Assembly (NCBI GenBank): GCA_003175915.1
Contig: PSRH01000251.1
Location: 1-13,862, forward strand
Direction of reading: 5' to 3'
Origin: Candidatus Melainabacteria bacterium
GTDB taxonomy: Bacteria > Cyanobacteriota > Vampirovibrionia > Obscuribacterales > Obscuribacteraceae
Length of the DNA stretch: 13,862 nucleotides
Position numbers and translations under genes: made by a program. Below, piece by piece: positions 1 to 6,140 of this stretch (position 1 is its first letter; each line of letters starts with the position of its first letter). The notes beneath the pieces are model-generated. The model ran no database searches and was not told the origin of the DNA. It was given only the letters and a program-made list of their open reading frames with translations.

Positions 1-1
1 G

Positions 2-73
2 TCTGAGATAGCCCTGGCTCGCCAAACCGTTTTGCTTCAAGCAGGGATAGCAGCTGGGCCACTTAGTGCTTAA
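2..73 (+). CDS. Possible C-terminal end of a rightward gene (partial), flagellin-like tail
   Basis: Reading from base 2 gives 23 uninterrupted codons ending in TAA at 71-73. The peptide begins SEIALARQTVLLQAGIA, then reads AGPLSA. It is protein-like and helical. The stretch SEIA....QTVLLQAGIA resembles the C-terminal D0 helix of flagellins, which usually reads SEMA....QILQQAGTAMLAQAN. The usual final LAQAN is not present, so the match is partial. If real, this gene converges on the TadG-like gene ending at 170, with an inverted repeat at 85-120 between them. The evidence is only a short open frame and a family resemblance recalled from memory. It could be chance, because 23 open codons are not rare. 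Confidence 0.3.
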   Translation, partial: SEIALARQTVLLQAGIAAGPLSA

Positions 74-84
74 GAATTTGGGGA

Positions 85-120
85 CAGCCGAACAAGCGAG
101 GAATGAAAGAGAATCGGCTG
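85..120. terminator. Inverted repeat between convergent genes, possible weak terminator
   Basis: CAGCCGA at 85-91 is perfectly repeated inverted as TCGGCTG at 114-120, with a 22-nt loop. It lies between the stop of the possible rightward gene at 73 and the stop of the leftward TadG-like gene at 170, where a shared terminator would be expected. Neither side carries a clear T-run and the loop is long. It is therefore at best a weak factor-independent terminator or an mRNA 3' end stabiliser. Confidence 0.3.
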
Positions 121-169
121 CCACCTTTCGACCAATATAGAGGCAAGACCGTGGAAGAAATGTGAAGCG

Positions 170-1726
170 TCAGTTAGCGTCGGCAGCGCTGAAAAAGCAC
201 TGGGTAATGTGGTTGACACTGAGCTCGCCGAGGTTCTGTTGATAGCCAGTACCGGGCTGCCAGTTCAGGTTGCCGGTCATTAAAGTGTAATGTTCTCCGG
301 GCCGGCACTTGCCACCTGAGATCATTTGCCAGTCCGTATTCGGATCATCCTTTGATCCTTGTTGGTTGACTATTGCGCTAGATAAACCCTCCGGACGATT
401 GAGAGGCATCAACCAGGCGGATTTCTGACTGCCGGAAGGGGCAATTTCCATAGTTAGATCGGGATAACTTGCCGTCGCTCCTGTATAAAGCGGATAGATT
501 ACATAAGAAGGCGCCGCCGGTACGATTTTCTGTTTTGAAAGCAGGCCCTCCAGTCGCCCTTCGTTGAAGGTTGGATCGACTTCTTGCAAACGCTGAACGA
601 TGCGGGTGAATGCTGGTGTGGTGTCTCCCTGCATCGAGCGAATCGCTTGCAAAAGGGATATCTGGCCGCCGTACTCATTGCCCAGAGAGGCATAACCGTT
701 CAATTTGCCACCACATTCAAGAGGAAACTGTTTGACGCCCCACTGAGTTTCCGGCGCCATGCCATAGGTTGTCTCGTTGACTTTGTTGCCGTTCACGTAC
801 CATTTGGCAGTATTGGCGAAACGAATGGTCACGAAGGCATGCGGAATGGCCAGAGTATATGTGTGCTGCGGATTGGCCGCGGCGAAGGCGCTGGCAACGA
901 ATGTTCCTGAGTCATTCGTGATGCCGTGCACGGCGAAGGCGTTGGGAAGGGCGTTGGTGACGCCGCCCACAGGCGTCTTGTCGGTACGGTTTTGTTGAAA
1001 ATAGGACTCAGCGACGAGGTGAGGCATTTCATTCACTTTAAACGAGACGAAATAAAATTGCTTATCCCCGACGGTAAAGGGCGTATAGCCTGTCAGGTAG
1101 TTGTCTTTACCGATGGCGATGGAACTAACTGAAACATTTGCGTCAGTCGGAAACTGACTGTTGCTGAAATTCAAATTGCTCTCCGCACCACGATCGATTC
1201 TGGCCGTTTGCCAGGCATCTTGCACGGCTGCCACCATGGTCGAAGCCGACCTTGAGGTGCCCACCAGTCTGGTGCTGGAGATGTCCTCGAAGTAATTGGC
1301 CATACTGCGAGCATCTTGCAGTCGACCATAGAGGTTATCGTTGATCAGTTGTGCGTCTTGGAAGGAAAGAGCGACATTGTCCTGCGCGGCACCAGTGCTT
1401 AAACCCTCATTCTGCATAGAGACATTGTTGGCTGTCTCGAGCATGGCCTTGCCCCAGACGCGATTAATGTTAGTCAGCCCGACCAGGCCACTGGAATCGG
1501 CGCAGTCGGCAAAATCTGGCGTGGGAGTCTCTCTCAATTCTATGGCTCTTTTGGAGACGTTCAGTGCTCCTGCATCCATGGTATTTCTGGCATCCTGGCC
1601 GCCGCTGAATAGCATTGCCAGTTGAAAGCTGCCGACGATCATGAAGACTATGGCGGCAGCGCACACGGCAACTAGAGCTAGAGAAGCCCCTTTTCTAGTT
1701 CTTGTGGTTCGACCTGAAATTATCAT
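170..1726 (-). CDS. TadG-like pilus-assembly protein with N-terminal membrane anchor
   Basis: This 518-aa protein is probably a TadG-type component of a Tad/Flp pilus, anchored in the inner membrane with a large extracytoplasmic part. Residues 1-12 are basic (RTTRTRKG). One hydrophobic segment follows at about 15-40. Next comes QDARNTMDAGALNVSKRA (about 44-61), which resembles the 'D.AALAAA' stretch that follows the anchor in TadG/TadE-like proteins. The rest is hydrophilic and beta-rich in appearance, and I see no clear MIDAS motif of a von Willebrand A domain. Unlike its two upstream neighbours it lacks a G-x4-E prepilin processing site: after G13 the +5 residue is Leu. The ATG at 1726 has GAGGAG six nt upstream. 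It is the last gene of a leftward cluster, 15 nt after the preceding stop. The cluster context supports the call more than sequence identity does. Confidence 0.6.
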   Translation of the reverse strand: MIISGRTTRTRKGASLALVAVCAAAIVFMIVGSFQLAMLFSGGQDARNTMDAGALNVSKRAIELRETPTPDFADCADSSGLVGLTNINRVWGKAMLETANNVSMQNEGLSTGAAQDNVALSFQDAQLINDNLYGRLQDARSMANYFEDISSTRLVGTSRSASTMVAAVQDAWQTARIDRGAESNLNFSNSQFPTDANVSVSSIAIGKDNYLTGYTPFTVGDKQFYFVSFKVNEMPHLVAESYFQQNRTDKTPVGGVTNALPNAFAVHGITNDSGTFVASAFAAANPQHTYTLAIPHAFVTIRFANTAKWYVNGNKVNETTYGMAPETQWGVKQFPLECGGKLNGYASLGNEYGGQISLLQAIRSMQGDTTPAFTRIVQRLQEVDPTFNEGRLEGLLSKQKIVPAAPSYVIYPLYTGATASYPDLTMEIAPSGSQKSAWLMPLNRPEGLSSAIVNQQGSKDDPNTDWQMISGGKCRPGEHYTLMTGNLNWQPGTGYQQNLGELSVNHITQCFFSAADAN

Positions 1727-1741
1727 GTCTGGCTCCTCAAG

Positions 1742-2185
1742 CTATGCTGGTCCCGGTATGGCAACAATTGGCTCAATCGCGGTGTAACGCAAATTTATCT
1801 GTTTCACTCCGGGAAAAGCTACCGGTAATTGGACATCAACCTCGGTTGTCACCGTAACATTGCCCGTGCCAACGTTGTAGTTCAAATCTAAAAGCGTGAT
1901 GTTAGTAATATTGGCTGTTTTAGTGGCTTTGTTAATGGCCCCTATCGCTGCTTGCGTTGCCTTGGCTACGCCCAATTGATTAGAAGCTGCCCGGGCTGCG
2001 TTTTCAGCAATTTCTTTGTTGGTCTGATTAGCCATCAAGACAATAGTAAGGTCAAAAGAAAACAATCCGAGCGGGATAAGAACCATGATACCGGCGATTG
2101 TTTCGACCAGACTTTGCCCGCGGCGGGAATAAGTTGACAGCCGCCGGCGCCGACCTTTTGAGGATAGCCATCTATTGAGCGGCAT
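1742..2185 (-). CDS. TadE-like pseudopilin
   Basis: This small (147 aa) minor pilin-like protein probably belongs to a Tad/Flp pilus system in the inner membrane. A basic leader (KGRRRRLSTYSRRG) is followed by QSLVE and a hydrophobic helix at about 29-51. G23 followed by E28 gives the G|x4-E pattern of prepilin-peptidase substrates, and RRGQSLVE is the classic TadE/TadF N-terminal signature. After the helix, KEIAENAARAASNQ resembles the 'ARAAA' segment of TadE-like proteins, and a beta-rich C-terminus follows. The ATG at 2185 lies inside the end of the upstream gene (14-nt overlap), with GGAG about ten nt before it. This implies translational coupling. The TadE-like family call is fairly secure, but the exact paralogue (TadE or TadF) is not. 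Confidence 0.75.
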   Translation of the reverse strand: MPLNRWLSSKGRRRRLSTYSRRGQSLVETIAGIMVLIPLGLFSFDLTIVLMANQTNKEIAENAARAASNQLGVAKATQAAIGAINKATKTANITNITLLDLNYNVGTGNVTVTTEVDVQLPVAFPGVKQINLRYTAIEPIVAIPGPA

Positions 2186-2684
2186 AGTGTGGATTCTCCA
2201 TCAACCTTTGCCCTCTAACCGTCCACTGCATTGGTGCCCCAAGTCCAGGCACGCCGGGCAGAAAAGGAATCGTCAACAAGGGACGCACCGTGAATGTGGT
2301 GGCGACGTTTACGTAAACATCTGTGCCAATGGTAGTGTCTTCGCCGTTATTGTAAGTAATGCTCACCGTCGGGTCGGTATTGGAGACAGCCAGGTAACCC
2401 AATCCTGATGATTTCCAGCGTTGTTCCACCGATTGGGCCCCTGCCATTGCCTGAGAGCTGGGCAGCCTGGCCACCTCGCGCAACTGCAAAGAGTTGAGGG
2501 TCGAGCAGGCACAATAGCTTAAGCCGATGAAAATAATATCGATGACCGGAAAGACGGCGCAGATGAAAAGAATAAATAGAGCTGGGCCAGCCTCACTGAG
2601 CACGGAACCTTGCCGGTTGCGAACCAGGCACTTCCGCTTGCGGATATGCTTGAATTTGGTTCTGTTTATCAGTTCGTTGATCAT
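2172..2684 (-). CDS. TadE/TadF-like pseudopilin
   Basis: This 170-aa protein is the first gene of the leftward pilus cluster. A basic N-terminus (KFKHIRKRKCLVRNRQG) precedes G26-SVLSE31, again a G|x4-E prepilin-type site, and a hydrophobic helix at about 33-56. The mature part is mostly polar with beta-strand-like stretches (TVSITYNN, VYVNVATTFTV). A Cys-Ala-Cys sits at the end of the helix (residues 58-60). Length, leader and context match TadE/TadF minor pseudopilins. I find no good Shine-Dalgarno before the ATG at 2684, so the start could lie elsewhere in the leader. The stop TAG overlaps the start of the next gene by 14 nt. Confidence 0.65.
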   Translation of the reverse strand: MINELINRTKFKHIRKRKCLVRNRQGSVLSEAGPALFILFICAVFPVIDIIFIGLSYCACSTLNSLQLREVARLPSSQAMAGAQSVEQRWKSSGLGYLAVSNTDPTVSITYNNGEDTTIGTDVYVNVATTFTVRPLLTIPFLPGVPGLGAPMQWTVRGQRLMENPHYAAQ

Positions 2685-2768
2685 CGCTGGTCAGGCACTG
2701 CAGTCAGTCGTCTTACGGCTACGCTCCAGGCCCAGAACGGATTATGGTCTTTAATCGGCAACCCTTAT

Positions 2769-2792
2769 GGGGTATTGTCCCACGATTACCCC
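2769..2792. promoter_or_regulatory. Small inverted repeat in divergent intergenic region
   Basis: GGGGTA at 2769-2774 is mirrored by TACCCC at 2787-2792 with a 12-nt centre. It sits in the 253-nt gap (2685-2937) between the leftward pilus cluster and the rightward pair of exported-protein genes, just before an AT-rich stretch at 2797-2821 that contains TATAGA and TACTAT. A regulator-binding site serving one or both directions is possible. I could not find a well-spaced -35/-10 pair in either direction, so the promoters themselves remain unplaced. Confidence 0.2.
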
Positions 2793-2937
2793 TATCGTCT
2801 TTTACTATTTTATAGATTAATCAAGGACTTGAGCAGGGACGGCTTATCCCCACCCAGAGGATAGCTTGTTAGGCCAGGGACAGATCAATTAGGCTAGCAG
2901 CGTTTCTCCCGGGCTTGAAGAAAAAAGGAGTGGGATC

Positions 2938-3699
2938 GTGGCGCTTAACTCACGTAACAATGCTGTGTGTGCCTTGGGGCTTGTTGCCCTGCTTGTATGG
3001 CCGTTGCCGGCCCTGGCCCAAATCGAGGCAGGCGAAGCCGACACAGTAAAGGAGACGGAGGTAGCCAGCTTCGCACCAGTTGATGAAGGGACCCACCTTA
3101 TTGCTCAGGCTTCGGGGATAAGCGACGTGGCTGCCGTTGGTGCCATAGCGGCAAAGAAGCAGAAAAGAGAGCTACTGATAACGGATAGCCTCTGGGGCAA
3201 CCTCATTCTCGATTTGGCTTACCAGCGCGACTTACAATTGAAAAAGCTAGCGAAGCGCTTGAATCTGGTCAACTGGGGTACCACAGCCAGTGTGACAGGC
3301 ATTGCCGGGGGTACGCTCGCTCAAGGAATTATCTCACTTGCTACGCTTAATCCCCCTGAGGGAAAGCAGGATAGCTATCTTCCCGGTGCTATCGGAATTG
3401 GATTTGCTGGAATGACCTTGGTGACCTTTACTGGCAGAACGGTAATCAACCAGGTTCTCATGCGGCGTATGAGGAATAGGCAACTGGAGATAAAACATCA
3501 GGTAGAGGCTATATTGGCTCGTTTCGAATCATCGCAGGGCGACAATCAAGGGGCCAAGAATGAATTGATTGAACTAATTGGCGAACGAGCAGCCAACGAA
3601 TGGGTGCAACTGTGGCGTTCCAGCAATGTGGTTGCTTCACTGAAGACCCCGAATGTGTCGCTGTCGCCGGCGCCAGTCCTTCTGGGTAGTGGCAGGTAA
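2938..3699 (+). CDS. Exported protein of unrecognised family, copy 1 of a tandem pair
   Basis: I do not recognise this 253-aa protein. The GTG start at 2938 has AGGAG seven nt upstream. An N-terminal signal peptide ends near ALA|Q (residues 25-28), so export from the cytoplasm is likely. A low-complexity acidic/Ala-rich linker runs to about residue 78. The part shared with the next gene follows: ITDSLWGNLILDLAYQRD (81-98), a Gly-rich hydrophobic stretch with GGTLAQGIIS (124-133), then TLNPPEGKQDSYLPG (136-150), a second hydrophobic segment (about 150-172), a basic segment RRMRNRQ, a helical region, and IGERAANEWVQLWRSS (214-229). The two hydrophobic segments suggest membrane insertion or a membrane-associated hairpin. 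It is probably co-transcribed with the following paralogue 27 nt downstream. A mature form with no cysteine distinguishes it from copy 2. Confidence 0.75.
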   Translation: MALNSRNNAVCALGLVALLVWPLPALAQIEAGEADTVKETEVASFAPVDEGTHLIAQASGISDVAAVGAIAAKKQKRELLITDSLWGNLILDLAYQRDLQLKKLAKRLNLVNWGTTASVTGIAGGTLAQGIISLATLNPPEGKQDSYLPGAIGIGFAGMTLVTFTGRTVINQVLMRRMRNRQLEIKHQVEAILARFESSQGDNQGAKNELIELIGERAANEWVQLWRSSNVVASLKTPNVSLSPAPVLLGSGR

Positions 3700-3726
3700 A
3701 CGACAATAGCAATTCAGGAGTTGCCC

Positions 3727-4458
3727 ATGTTTCTTGTAAGAAAGAGCACTTTTATAATCATGCTTCTCACTACCCTGGTGATGCAGCCGTACTGGGTGCT
3801 TGCCTGTTCAACGTGCGGATGCTCGGAGCTCTGCCCGTTGAGTATGATGCAAGATACCGCATCTAGTGGCAAACCGCACCATTTATTGAGCGATAGTATC
3901 TGGGGCAGCATCATTCTTAAAATAGCTTTCCAGCGTGATCCGGTCTTGCAAAAACTGACAAGACACAATAAGGGAGTCACCGGTATTATAGGTGGCACGA
4001 TTGGCTCGGCAATTGGGGGTACCTTCGCCCAGACGATCATCTCGGAGAGCACAATTAACCCGCCAGAAGGGCAAAGCGATAGTTATTTGCCAGGTGGATT
4101 GGGCCTAGCGATGTCCGGCCTGGTCAATGTAGCGTTCGACGCGGGTATAGCAGCACATTGGTATCTCAACAAGAAAGTAAAGGCGCGCCAACGGGTAATT
4201 AGTGAGCGCGTTGAATCTATTCTCAATCATCTGGAGAAGTCCGACGCTGAATGCCCGAACGCCCAGGCCGATTTGACAGAAATCATCGGCGAACGAGCGG
4301 CGGCCGATTGTCTTAAGCTCTGGCACTCAAGTCACACCTACGCAGCTATGGCAAAGGACAAGACGATATCGGAAGGACAAGAACAAGGCAAAAAGGCAAC
4401 TGACGATGCGCCTGGAGCTAAGCCGATCCTGGGTAACGCCTGGATAGACTTACCCTAA
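3727..4458 (+). CDS. Exported protein of unrecognised family, copy 2, with Cys-rich N-terminus
   Basis: This 243-aa protein is homologous to the preceding gene. Shared landmarks are LLSDSIWGSIILKIAFQRD (53-71), Gly-rich GGTIGSAIGGTFAQTIIS (89-106), TINPPEGQSDSYLPG (109-123), a second hydrophobic segment (about 123-146), basic KKVKARQR, and IIGERAAADCLKLWHSS (186-202). The ATG at 3727 is chosen because AGGAG at 3716-3720 lies six nt before it. An in-frame TTG at 3721 would touch the AGGAG. A hydrophobic signal peptide ends at VLA-C27, which could be either a signal peptidase I site or a weak lipobox. The mature N-terminus reads CSTCGCSELC, i.e. Cys27, 30, 32 and 36 in a CxxCxCxxxC pattern, which suggests metal binding or disulfides. 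The C-terminal tail is charged. It converges on larB with only 14 nt between the stops. The function is unknown. Confidence 0.75.
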   Translation: MFLVRKSTFIIMLLTTLVMQPYWVLACSTCGCSELCPLSMMQDTASSGKPHHLLSDSIWGSIILKIAFQRDPVLQKLTRHNKGVTGIIGGTIGSAIGGTFAQTIISESTINPPEGQSDSYLPGGLGLAMSGLVNVAFDAGIAAHWYLNKKVKARQRVISERVESILNHLEKSDAECPNAQADLTEIIGERAAADCLKLWHSSHTYAAMAKDKTISEGQEQGKKATDDAPGAKPILGNAWIDLP

Positions 4459-4472
4459 TGCTGTGATTGACG

Positions 4473-5261
4473 CTATTTCACTGGCAGAGATGACGCGGGT
4501 TTAGCGGATTTGATCGTGGACAGTATTCTCAAGGCAGCAGCAGCTGCCCCGAATCCGTTGTCGATGTTGACGACGGTGAGACCAGCGGCGCAGGAGTTAA
4601 GCATCGTGAGAAGCGCTGACAGACCTTCGAAATTAGCCCCATAACCCACTGAAGTTGGCACGGCAATAACCGGTGCTTCAACTAGACCGCCGACTACAGA
4701 AGGTAATACTCCATCCATGCCGGCAATAACAATCAAGACGTCGCACCGTCTGAGAACGTTCAGGACATCGAGAAGTCGGTGTAAACCGGCCACGCCTACA
4801 TCACTGATTCTTTCAGTTGCGACAGCAGATGCGGCAAGATAGAGATAGGCCTCTTCGGCAACAGGCCCATCGGCGGTGCCGGCAGAGATGATGCCGACTC
4901 GAGGGTTGTCGGCAGGGGATTCAGGCAATTCACCCCAAATCAGCATTCTGGCTTGAAGATGATACTTTGAGTCCGGCATCGACTCTTCTATCATTCTGCC
5001 GACTTTTTCTTCGGCCTTGGTGCCGACCACTATTTTGTGACCGTTCTTTAACTGCGTAGCAATGGCAATTATCTGTTCGACAGTCTTGCCGGGGCAATAA
5101 ATTACTTCGGGGGCACCCTGACGTAATGACCTGTGTGAATCAAGCCGGGCGAATTGCAAATCTTTGAAAGGCAATTCTTTCAGCTCTTCGTAAACTTCGC
5201 TAGTAGTTACTTTGCCCTGCGAGAGAGCCATGAGTAACGAAAGTATTCTTTCTCTGTCCAT
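4473..5261 (-). CDS. larB: LarB, nicotinic acid adenine dinucleotide carboxylase/hydrolase (nickel-pincer cofactor synthesis)
   Basis: LarB carboxylates the pyridinium ring of nicotinic acid adenine dinucleotide and hydrolyses the phosphoanhydride, giving the P2CMN precursor of the nickel-pincer nucleotide used by lactate racemase and related enzymes. The 262-aa length and the PurE-like C-terminal half fit the family. Visible motifs are AGTADGPVAEEA (127-138), GMDGVLPSVVGGL (181-193), VPTSVGYG (201-208) and NSCAAGLTVVNIDNGFGA (222-239). Cys224 in that last motif corresponds to the cysteine that forms the covalent NAD-type adduct in characterised LarB. The N-terminal 120 residues are the LarB-specific region. 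The ATG at 5261 is preceded, nine nt upstream, by AGGAG that overlaps the last codons of larE, so the two are almost certainly translated from one message. larC and larA are not in the window. Confidence 0.93.
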   Translation of the reverse strand: MDRERILSLLMALSQGKVTTSEVYEELKELPFKDLQFARLDSHRSLRQGAPEVIYCPGKTVEQIIAIATQLKNGHKIVVGTKAEEKVGRMIEESMPDSKYHLQARMLIWGELPESPADNPRVGIISAGTADGPVAEEAYLYLAASAVATERISDVGVAGLHRLLDVLNVLRRCDVLIVIAGMDGVLPSVVGGLVEAPVIAVPTSVGYGANFEGLSALLTMLNSCAAGLTVVNIDNGFGAAAAALRILSTIKSAKPASSLPVK

Positions 5262-5266
5262 TGCAC

Positions 5267-6085
5267 CTAACTCCTGGACAGGTTGAGGGAGCCTTGCCGG
5301 TAGCCAGCCGGATCGACCTTGATCTGAAGGTAGCCTATTTGTTTGAATTCTTCGGTGATGGCTGCCAATAAGGTTTCGTCCTTGAGCCGGTGTACTTCGC
5401 TTGTCTCCACTTCGATGCTTGCCAGTTCGTCGTAATGACGCACACGTACCTGGCGAAAGCCGCGATTGCGCAAAAACGTTTCGGCGCGATCAACTCGAGA
5501 TAATGTAGTTATCGTAATTGGCGTGTCTGTGGGAATGCGGGAAGATAGGCACGCGGCCTGGGGCCTTTCCCAGCTTGGCAGACCAGCGCGTTTTGCCAGA
5601 TAACGGATTTCTTCCTTGGTAAAACTTGCTTCTTGCAAAGGACTGAGTACGTGATATTGATTGGCAGCCAACATGCCAGGTCGGAAATCACTCAGATCAT
5701 CGAGGTTTGCTCCGTAGGCCAAGTGCTTGACACCCTTTTCAGAAGCCAGCTTATGCATGGTCTGAAAGAGAGTGCTCTTGCAGTAATAGCAACGCATGCT
5801 GTCGTTGCGCTGGTATTCAGATTTTCCTATTTCGTCGGTTGCGATTTCGAGAAGATCCCAGTTAAACTGCTCACTTTGAGCTCGGGCAAAGGCCAGTTCG
5901 TCATTAGCGAGGCTGGCGGAGATGGCAATAACGATTGTTGCCTGCTTCCCAAGCAAAAGTCTTCCGTAGTAACTGAGCAAAGAACTGTCCACGCCGCCGG
6001 AGTAAGCAATCAAGAGGCTCTCAAGCCGGGTCAGTGTTTCCCGAAGGTCCTTTTCCTTTTTCTCAACAAGCCTCACGTCCACCAT
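5267..6085 (-). CDS. larE: LarE, ATP-dependent sulfur transferase/insertase for nickel-pincer cofactor, three-cysteine type
   Basis: LarE adenylates the carboxylates of P2CMN and inserts sulfur to give the dithiocarboxylate that later binds nickel. The protein is 272 aa, normal for the family. The PP-loop ATP pyrophosphatase motif SGGVDSS is at 29-35. Further motifs are SMRCYYCKSTLF (96-107), GANLDDLSDFRPG (125-137) and RPQAACLSSRIPTDTPIT (174-191). The protein contains only three cysteines: Cys99 and Cys102 (CxxC) and Cys179. Cys179 aligns with the sacrificial cysteine of single-cysteine LarE, and the trio matches the [4Fe-4S]-dependent LarE class. The ATG at 6085 lacks a canonical Shine-Dalgarno; a G-run (GGCGGGCGGGGG) lies nine nt upstream. 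The stop is five nt before larB, and the upstream dehydratase gene ends 55 nt before this start, so larEB may be part of a longer leftward transcript. Confidence 0.93.
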   Translation of the reverse strand: MVDVRLVEKKEKDLRETLTRLESLLIAYSGGVDSSLLSYYGRLLLGKQATIVIAISASLANDELAFARAQSEQFNWDLLEIATDEIGKSEYQRNDSMRCYYCKSTLFQTMHKLASEKGVKHLAYGANLDDLSDFRPGMLAANQYHVLSPLQEASFTKEEIRYLAKRAGLPSWERPQAACLSSRIPTDTPITITTLSRVDRAETFLRNRGFRQVRVRHYDELASIEVETSEVHRLKDETLLAAITEEFKQIGYLQIKVDPAGYRQGSLNLSRS

Positions 6086-6140
6086 AAGGACAAACCCCCG
6101 CCCGCCATCAATAAGGGCATTTTACCTGAAGGTCGAGGCA

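Noticed and set aside
2610..2864. An 84-codon rightward frame overlapping the start of the leftward pseudopilin gene
   Set aside because: It is largely the antisense shadow of the pseudopilin leader plus intergenic sequence, with no family resemblance and no clear ribosome-binding site.
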